Of a DNA stretch of 10,943 bases, positions 6,927 through 10,943 are shown in pieces (the stretch's first letter is position 1; each line of letters begins with the position of its first letter). The notes beneath the pieces are model-generated. The model did not search any database, was not told the DNA's origin, and saw nothing but the letters and a program-made list of their open reading frames with translations. The DNA comes from Tannerella sp. (GTDB lineage: Bacteria > Bacteroidota > Bacteroidia > Bacteroidales > Tannerellaceae). Position numbers and translations under genes: made by a program. The DNA lies in the NCBI GenBank assembly GCA_031283785.1, contig JAITBC010000230.1, positions 1-10,943 of the forward strand, read 5' to 3'.

Positions 6927-9260
6927 TCAAAATTCCCACTTAACCGAAAACGACGGCATGAACGGAATGAGTATAAATGCTTTGTACCGCCCGTTTTTGC
7001 GGTATACATGATACGGGTTTTGATGTCCGGTGACGTTCAACAGCGATAACTGCCAGGTGCGCACGCCCCGCTTCAACTTTTTTTCGGAGGTGAAGTTCAG
7101 GTCGGCGCGGAAAAAATCACTGATTCTTGTGTTCGGGTAATAGGGGATATAATTTACGTCCGAGATATAAACCCCCATATCGCTATTCCTTGAATATAAA
7201 AGACGGTCAGGGTAGGACATGTCAGGGTAGGACATCTCAGACACATAATACGGTAATCCCGAACGATACTGCACGTTCGCAGATAACGTCTTCTTCGTAT
7301 TGCCTTTCTTCCTTACCACATAGCTTGCAAACAGGGAAACATCATGCGGAGCGTCATATTTGAACGGGGACGTCCTGCCGCCGAAAGTACGTTCGGATTT
7401 CGACAATGTATATGACAGCCACGTATTAAAACGCTCCCTATCATACTGTATCAACCATTCCATTCCCATCGAACGACCTGTTCCGGTCTCGTAATCGGCA
7501 TGAAAATCCATGTAATTTTCCAAATCGCGAATCAGGATCAGGCGACGCATCGTTTTGTAATAGGCTTCGACCGAAAGGGTCACATTACGAACGGAATAGT
7601 TCTTCCAGCCGACAGACAACTGGTCGGCTGTCGGCAACCGGTCTTCGTTAAAAGGAAGCCAATAATCGGTCTTCACCGAGTAATTCATTTCATTGACCGA
7701 ATGAACAGGCTGCGTCGTCCGGTCGTAAGCAAACATCAGACGGTTGTCGTCATCAACAAAAGTGGAGAGTTTCAGTCGCGGCTCAACAGCGAATTTTCCT
7801 CTCTGCTCCGTTTGATAGAACGAAAACCGCATACCCGGCGCAAACATCCAGTTTCTCCATTTCAGTTCATCATAAGCAAAGGCAGATGCCGTCAGAAGCC
7901 TTTTCGTTCCGATATTGATCTTATTCGTCGTACGATGGTCTTCCATTACCATTACAGTAGGCTCATAATATTGAACCGAAACGTCATATCCAACAAAAAG
8001 CGTTTGATGATTCGACGGTCTATTCTCAATCGACGTACGCCAGCCGAGTTCCTGCAGACGGGAAGTCTGACGCTGATTGAGTTTTATGTCATTGGTTTTC
8101 ACATTGAAATAGTTGAAATTATCCAGCTGCGAATAGTACAGGCTGCTTGAAAGGAATATGTTCGGACGCAGGCCGGATGTAAGGCGCATCGAAGCGGTCG
8201 TCGTCATCCAGCCGAACCCCGCTTTTTCCGTCATCACATCATTTGTCTCCTCATCTTTCGTTTTGTTAAATGCACCCAAATTGTCATTCCCGTTGTAAAT
8301 GCTGAACGACAGGCGCGTTTTTTCCGTCATCTTCCATGTCGCTTTCCCGTTTATATCCCAAAAGGAAACCATCGGAGCACTCACCTCGCCGCCCATTGCC
8401 AGTGACATGGCCGACTGAAATAGCAGGTCGAGGATCGACCGCCGGGCCGAAAAAAGATAGCTCACTTTGTCTTTTACTATCGGACCTTCGGCAGATAGCG
8501 TACCGGCCAAAAGGCCGATGCCGACGCTCTGCCGGTGCGATTTCATATTCCCGTCTTTCAGCGAAACGGAGGCCACGCCGGAAAGCCTGTTCCCGTACAT
8601 GGCCGGAAGCCCGCCCTTATAAATATCGGCGCTAAGCAGGGCGTCGGCATTGAAGATGGAAATAAGGCCGAACGTATGATTCTGATTATAAACCGGCGCA
8701 TCGTCCATCAGGTAAAGCGTCTGGTCGTTCGTCCCACCGCGAATATTGAGGTTTGACGAGCCTTCCATGCCTGACGATACGCCTGGCAGGAACTGCATCG
8801 CCTTAATGATATCACGCTCGCCAAGGAACAACGGCGACACGGAGAGTTGCGACAAGTTGACGCGCAGGTTGCCCAGCCCCTTGTCTTCTACGTTTCTCAT
8901 TTTGTTCGACGTCACCACTATTTCAGATAATGATAGCCCCGCTTTCAGCGCTATCGAAACAAGCGTGTCCGACCGAAATAAAATATCCTCATTATGCGGA
9001 GTATAGCCGATATAGGAAATCGTCGCCGTCTGGAGGCCGGCCGAAACACGCAAACTGTAAAAACCGTAAAGATTGGTAAGCGCCGTATGAACGCCGATGC
9101 GAACATGTGCATCCGACAGACGTTCACCCGTTTCCGCGTCGGTCACGTAGCCGCTGACAAGCGCCGTTTTTGTATCTTGTGTACGAATTTCCTGTGCCTG
9201 CAAATAGACAGCACCAAGCGCCAGAAACAATGTCAATCGTTTTTGTTTCATCCTGTTCAT
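6927..9260 (-). CDS. TonB-dependent outer-membrane receptor with carboxypeptidase-regulatory-like domain
   Basis: This is an outer-membrane active transporter energised by TonB-ExbBD. The 777-residue product has a signal peptide (basic start, hydrophobic core, likely cut after QAQ near residue 23), a carboxypeptidase-regulatory-like beta-sandwich domain (about 34-106, with VSGYVTDAETGERL), a short linker SEIVVTSNK (112-120), and a plug domain (about 125-235) with FLPGV (157-161), LNIRGG (171-176), YLMDDAPVYN (183-192) and a GGLPAMYGNRLSGV block (216-229). A ~22-strand barrel should follow, ending in PSFSVKWEF with terminal Phe for BAM recognition. It is much shorter than SusC proteins (~1000 residues). 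The substrate is unknown. It starts 3 bases after the DUF4249 gene stop; an in-frame ATG at 9251 also gives a good signal peptide. A perfect 15-bp tandem duplication lies inside at 7206-7235. Confidence 0.93.
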   Translation of the reverse strand: MNRMKQKRLTLFLALGAVYLQAQEIRTQDTKTALVSGYVTDAETGERLSDAHVRIGVHTALTNLYGFYSLRVSAGLQTATISYIGYTPHNEDILFRSDTLVSIALKAGLSLSEIVVTSNKMRNVEDKGLGNLRVNLSQLSVSPLFLGERDIIKAMQFLPGVSSGMEGSSNLNIRGGTNDQTLYLMDDAPVYNQNHTFGLISIFNADALLSADIYKGGLPAMYGNRLSGVASVSLKDGNMKSHRQSVGIGLLAGTLSAEGPIVKDKVSYLFSARRSILDLLFQSAMSLAMGGEVSAPMVSFWDINGKATWKMTEKTRLSFSIYNGNDNLGAFNKTKDEETNDVMTEKAGFGWMTTTASMRLTSGLRPNIFLSSSLYYSQLDNFNYFNVKTNDIKLNQRQTSRLQELGWRTSIENRPSNHQTLFVGYDVSVQYYEPTVMVMEDHRTTNKINIGTKRLLTASAFAYDELKWRNWMFAPGMRFSFYQTEQRGKFAVEPRLKLSTFVDDDNRLMFAYDRTTQPVHSVNEMNYSVKTDYWLPFNEDRLPTADQLSVGWKNYSVRNVTLSVEAYYKTMRRLILIRDLENYMDFHADYETGTGRSMGMEWLIQYDRERFNTWLSYTLSKSERTFGGRTSPFKYDAPHDVSLFASYVVRKKGNTKKTLSANVQYRSGLPYYVSEMSYPDMSYPDRLLYSRNSDMGVYISDVNYIPYYPNTRISDFFRADLNFTSEKKLKRGVRTWQLSLLNVTGHQNPYHVYRKNGRYKAFILIPFMPSFSVKWEF
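7206..7235 (-). repeat. Two perfect tandem copies of a 15-bp unit inside the receptor gene
   Basis: The unit GTCAGGGTAGGACAT occurs twice without a mismatch (7206-7220 and 7221-7235). In the receptor frame it duplicates Met-Ser-Tyr-Pro-Asp at residues 676-680 and 681-685. Because the unit is a multiple of three, the frame is kept. The site is probably an extracellular loop of the late barrel. Confidence 0.9.
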
Positions 9261-9263
9261 CCA

Positions 9264-10238
9264 TTAAGGTTGATCTGACTGTTCGGGCGCATCAAAAAAA
9301 TAATCCGTTTCATTTATCCCGGCAAAAATACCCAACCCTCCGCTGATATTGCTGTAAACCTGAACAGGATGATAGGTGAAAGCTGAAATATCATCGTCGT
9401 AAACGATATATGCCGCCTGTTGATAGAGTGTCCGGCGATACATGTCGTAATCCGGCCCGGCGGTAATCAGCTTGACGAGGTATTTCTTCACATCAAAAGA
9501 TATCCATACTACACGATTTTCTTCTGTATAATGATGATAATAACCGTAGGGCATAGCGGTGATGAATATCAGATGATCCAGATAGGGAAGATTCCGGTTT
9601 TTAACGCGTATAAACCTTTCATGACACGAACTGCCGACATCTGCGTCTTTCACTTCAATGCCGTTTGTCCTGTTCATCGGGTCCAGCAGGACGTTACTTG
9701 CGTACATGTCGCCGCCCGGCATCAAGGTGTCGCCTCCCAGCATACTATATACCTGCACGTATAAGGACGTTTTTTCCCGCTCATGATTTCCTGCAAAGTC
9801 GGAAAGAAAATACTTCATTTCCGACGAATGGTAAGACTGAGAGAACGGTTCGGCACGCACCTTGCACATAATAGACGAAGGCACTGTCGTCTCCGCCCAT
9901 ACAGACGCATAACCCGTCAGCGAAACATCTATTCGATACTTGACATTCACCCGTGGATGATGATCCAGGATAAGCATTGAATCCGCACACCATCCCTCGA
10001 ACAGCGTCCGATCGTCCTCCGTCAATTTAACATACAGATTTTCAGCCGTTCGACATACAAAACCCGTATCCGTCCGGTCGAGAGTGTAAAAGTTAATCCG
10101 TATCGGCTTTTCCGGATTCAGAAAGCTGTTCACTACGAGACGGTTCGGCTCGTCAACGTCTGTCGATTTCATGTTGTAATCCGCCGTGCAGGCAGAAAAG
10201 ACGAGCACAAGCAAAATGGAAACAAACAAGGTCTTCAT
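9264..10238 (-). CDS. DUF4249 family lipoprotein
   Basis: DUF4249 proteins are Bacteroidetes envelope lipoproteins usually encoded beside TonB-dependent receptors; their function is not established. The 324-residue product has a lipoprotein signal with Cys17 after a hydrophobic stretch ending FSA. The motif is relaxed compared with the E. coli lipobox, as is usual in this phylum. Family features include NRLVVNSFLNPEKP (32-45) at the start of an N-terminal beta-rich domain, AETTVPS (115-121), and the C-terminal block PVQVYSNISGGLGIFAGI (291-308), which I consider the most diagnostic. The acidic Asp three residues after Cys17 is compatible with a surface-export signal but does not prove it. It sits 15 bases after the barrel gene and 3 bases before the receptor start, so the three genes are almost certainly cotranscribed. 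A SusD-like ligand-binding or lid role is an inference from the context. Confidence 0.85.
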   Translation of the reverse strand: MKTLFVSILLVLVFSACTADYNMKSTDVDEPNRLVVNSFLNPEKPIRINFYTLDRTDTGFVCRTAENLYVKLTEDDRTLFEGWCADSMLILDHHPRVNVKYRIDVSLTGYASVWAETTVPSSIMCKVRAEPFSQSYHSSEMKYFLSDFAGNHEREKTSLYVQVYSMLGGDTLMPGGDMYASNVLLDPMNRTNGIEVKDADVGSSCHERFIRVKNRNLPYLDHLIFITAMPYGYYHHYTEENRVVWISFDVKKYLVKLITAGPDYDMYRRTLYQQAAYIVYDDDISAFTYHPVQVYSNISGGLGIFAGINETDYFFDAPEQSDQP

Positions 10239-10253
10239 CTTTCTGAAAAATCC

Positions 10254-10853
10254 TCAAAAAGGGATAAACAGGGAGAATTGAATTTCACGGAACTTCCCCG
10301 ATCCTACGTTCATCAGCCCATATTTGCCGGATATCCCAAACTCAACCACTTTAAGGTTATAAGCTATTTTAGCTACGACGGGTATGTCAAATTTATCATC
10401 ACCACGAAAATAATAGGTTGGCTCAACTCCCAGTCCCGCGCTTAAATTTTTGATGATCGAATAGTTGACCGTACCGCCGACAGAGGTATAGAATTTCGGC
10501 GTAGGAGAAGAAGAATAACCGCCGAAGCCTACACTCGGATATCCCTCATCATACGGATAATACCCCTCACTTGGGTCATAGATGGTATAAGTGGTAGATT
10601 TCAAAATCCGCGCGCCTAAATTAGCGTCTATATCGTAATGAAAGGTTCGGATTGCCGGCTTTTTAAATCGCAGCCGGTAACCGACTGAAAACCCTGATTT
10701 GTAATCTACTTCTTTCCTTTGCACACTGGTGTTATCTGTTTTTAAATCCACACAGCCCTTGGTCACATTCAAAATAAGTCCATGCCGGGAAAGTTGAGCG
10801 CTCATAGACATAACGCAGAGAAACAATATGTAAGTTATTACTATTTTTTTCAT
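10254..10853 (-). CDS. Small predicted outer-membrane beta-barrel protein
   Basis: I do not recognise the family with certainty. The 199-residue product begins with a clear signal peptide (MKK, hydrophobic core, likely cut after MSAQ at residue 20). The mature part shows about eight alternating hydrophobic/polar segments, for example SGFSVGYRLRFK (53-64), DIDANLGARIL (74-84), FYTSVGGTVNYSI (121-133), LSAGLGVEPTYYF (137-149), IPVVAKIAYNL (157-167), FGISGKYGLM (172-181) and IQFSLFIPF (191-199), ending in Phe. That is the pattern of an 8-stranded barrel. A Tyr/Gly/Pro/Ser-rich stretch at about 91-119 would form a long loop. It is the first gene of the operon with the DUF4249 lipoprotein and the receptor. 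The start is the only one giving a complete signal peptide, and it follows AT-rich sequence without a Shine-Dalgarno motif. Confidence 0.7.
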   Translation of the reverse strand: MKKIVITYILFLCVMSMSAQLSRHGLILNVTKGCVDLKTDNTSVQRKEVDYKSGFSVGYRLRFKKPAIRTFHYDIDANLGARILKSTTYTIYDPSEGYYPYDEGYPSVGFGGYSSSPTPKFYTSVGGTVNYSIIKNLSAGLGVEPTYYFRGDDKFDIPVVAKIAYNLKVVEFGISGKYGLMNVGSGKFREIQFSLFIPF

Positions 10854-10892
10854 ATAAATTTATTTTTTTCGGTAATATATCATAATAAAATA

Positions 10893-10942
10893 AAAAGAGT
10901 GGAGTGGAGCGTATCACACTACTCATACAACTCCACTCTTTT
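10893..10942 (-). terminator. Rho-independent terminator of an off-window minus-strand gene
   Basis: AAAAGAGTGGAGT (10893-10905) and ACTCCACTCTTTT (10930-10942) are exact reverse complements with a 24-base loop. Read on the minus strand, the stem is followed by a long T-rich tract (TTTTTATTTTATT, down to about 10884), the layout of an intrinsic terminator. A short T run also follows on the plus strand, so it could act both ways, but no plus-strand gene leads into it here. It lies 40 bases before the start of the small barrel gene. The GAGTG unit is repeated in the left arm and loop edge (GAGTGGAGTGGAGCG), allowing alternative pairings. Confidence 0.7.
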
Positions 10943-10943
10943 C

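Noticed and set aside
7500..8150. Plus-strand 216-codon frame opposite the receptor gene
   Set aside because: It is antisense to a full-length receptor with intact domains, has no recognisable motif and reads as the complement of barrel codons.
1..10943. CRISPR array, insertion sequence, integrase, tRNA or rRNA
   Set aside because: No regularly spaced direct repeats, transposase or recombinase motifs, terminal inverted repeats of an IS, or RNA-gene-like segments were seen on either strand.

Overview
The window looks like chromosomal DNA from a member of the Bacteroidetes, most likely order Bacteroidales. Four things point there: a three-gene operon combining a TonB-dependent receptor that has an N-terminal carboxypeptidase-regulatory-like domain with a DUF4249 lipoprotein; start codons preceded by A/T-rich sequence with few Shine-Dalgarno motifs; several matches to the Bacteroidetes -7 promoter element TAnnTTTG; and RecJ and RecQ sequences that read like the Bacteroidales versions. 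I cannot name a genus. I see no insertion sequence, integrase, CRISPR array, tRNA or rRNA.

Layout from left to right. Positions 1-133 are AT-rich and non-coding, with a good leftward Bacteroidetes-type promoter near the edge. Positions 134-2753 (minus strand) hold a two-gene unit: a DUF362-type double [4Fe-4S] protein followed by mnmE, whose start overlaps the end of the first gene. Positions 2754-3279 form a ~0.5 kb divergent intergenic region with candidate promoters in both directions and several perfect inverted repeats close to recJ. Positions 3280-6919 (plus strand) hold recJ and recQ, overlapping by 8 nt. Positions 6927-10853 (minus strand) hold a three-gene cell-envelope operon, converging on recQ with only 7 nt between stop codons. 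In transcription order it encodes a small predicted outer-membrane beta-barrel, a DUF4249 lipoprotein and a TonB-dependent receptor. Positions 10893-10942 form a perfect 13-bp-arm hairpin with a T-tract on the minus-strand side, probably the terminator of an off-window gene.

How the genes work together. MnmE is the GTPase half of the MnmEG enzyme that modifies U34 in a set of tRNAs; the Fe-S partner in its operon has no assigned function. RecJ (5'-3' ssDNA exonuclease) and RecQ (3'-5' helicase) act together in RecF-pathway recombination and in processing stalled forks, so their overlap fits coupled expression. The envelope operon is a probable substrate-uptake system: the receptor imports an unknown ligand using TonB energy, the DUF4249 lipoprotein is a likely surface partner by analogy with SusD in SusCD pairs, and the small barrel may be an accessory. 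Substrate and roles are not known from the sequence. This operon is the best candidate here for an undescribed system; the rest is mostly housekeeping, with some unusual details noted in the findings.
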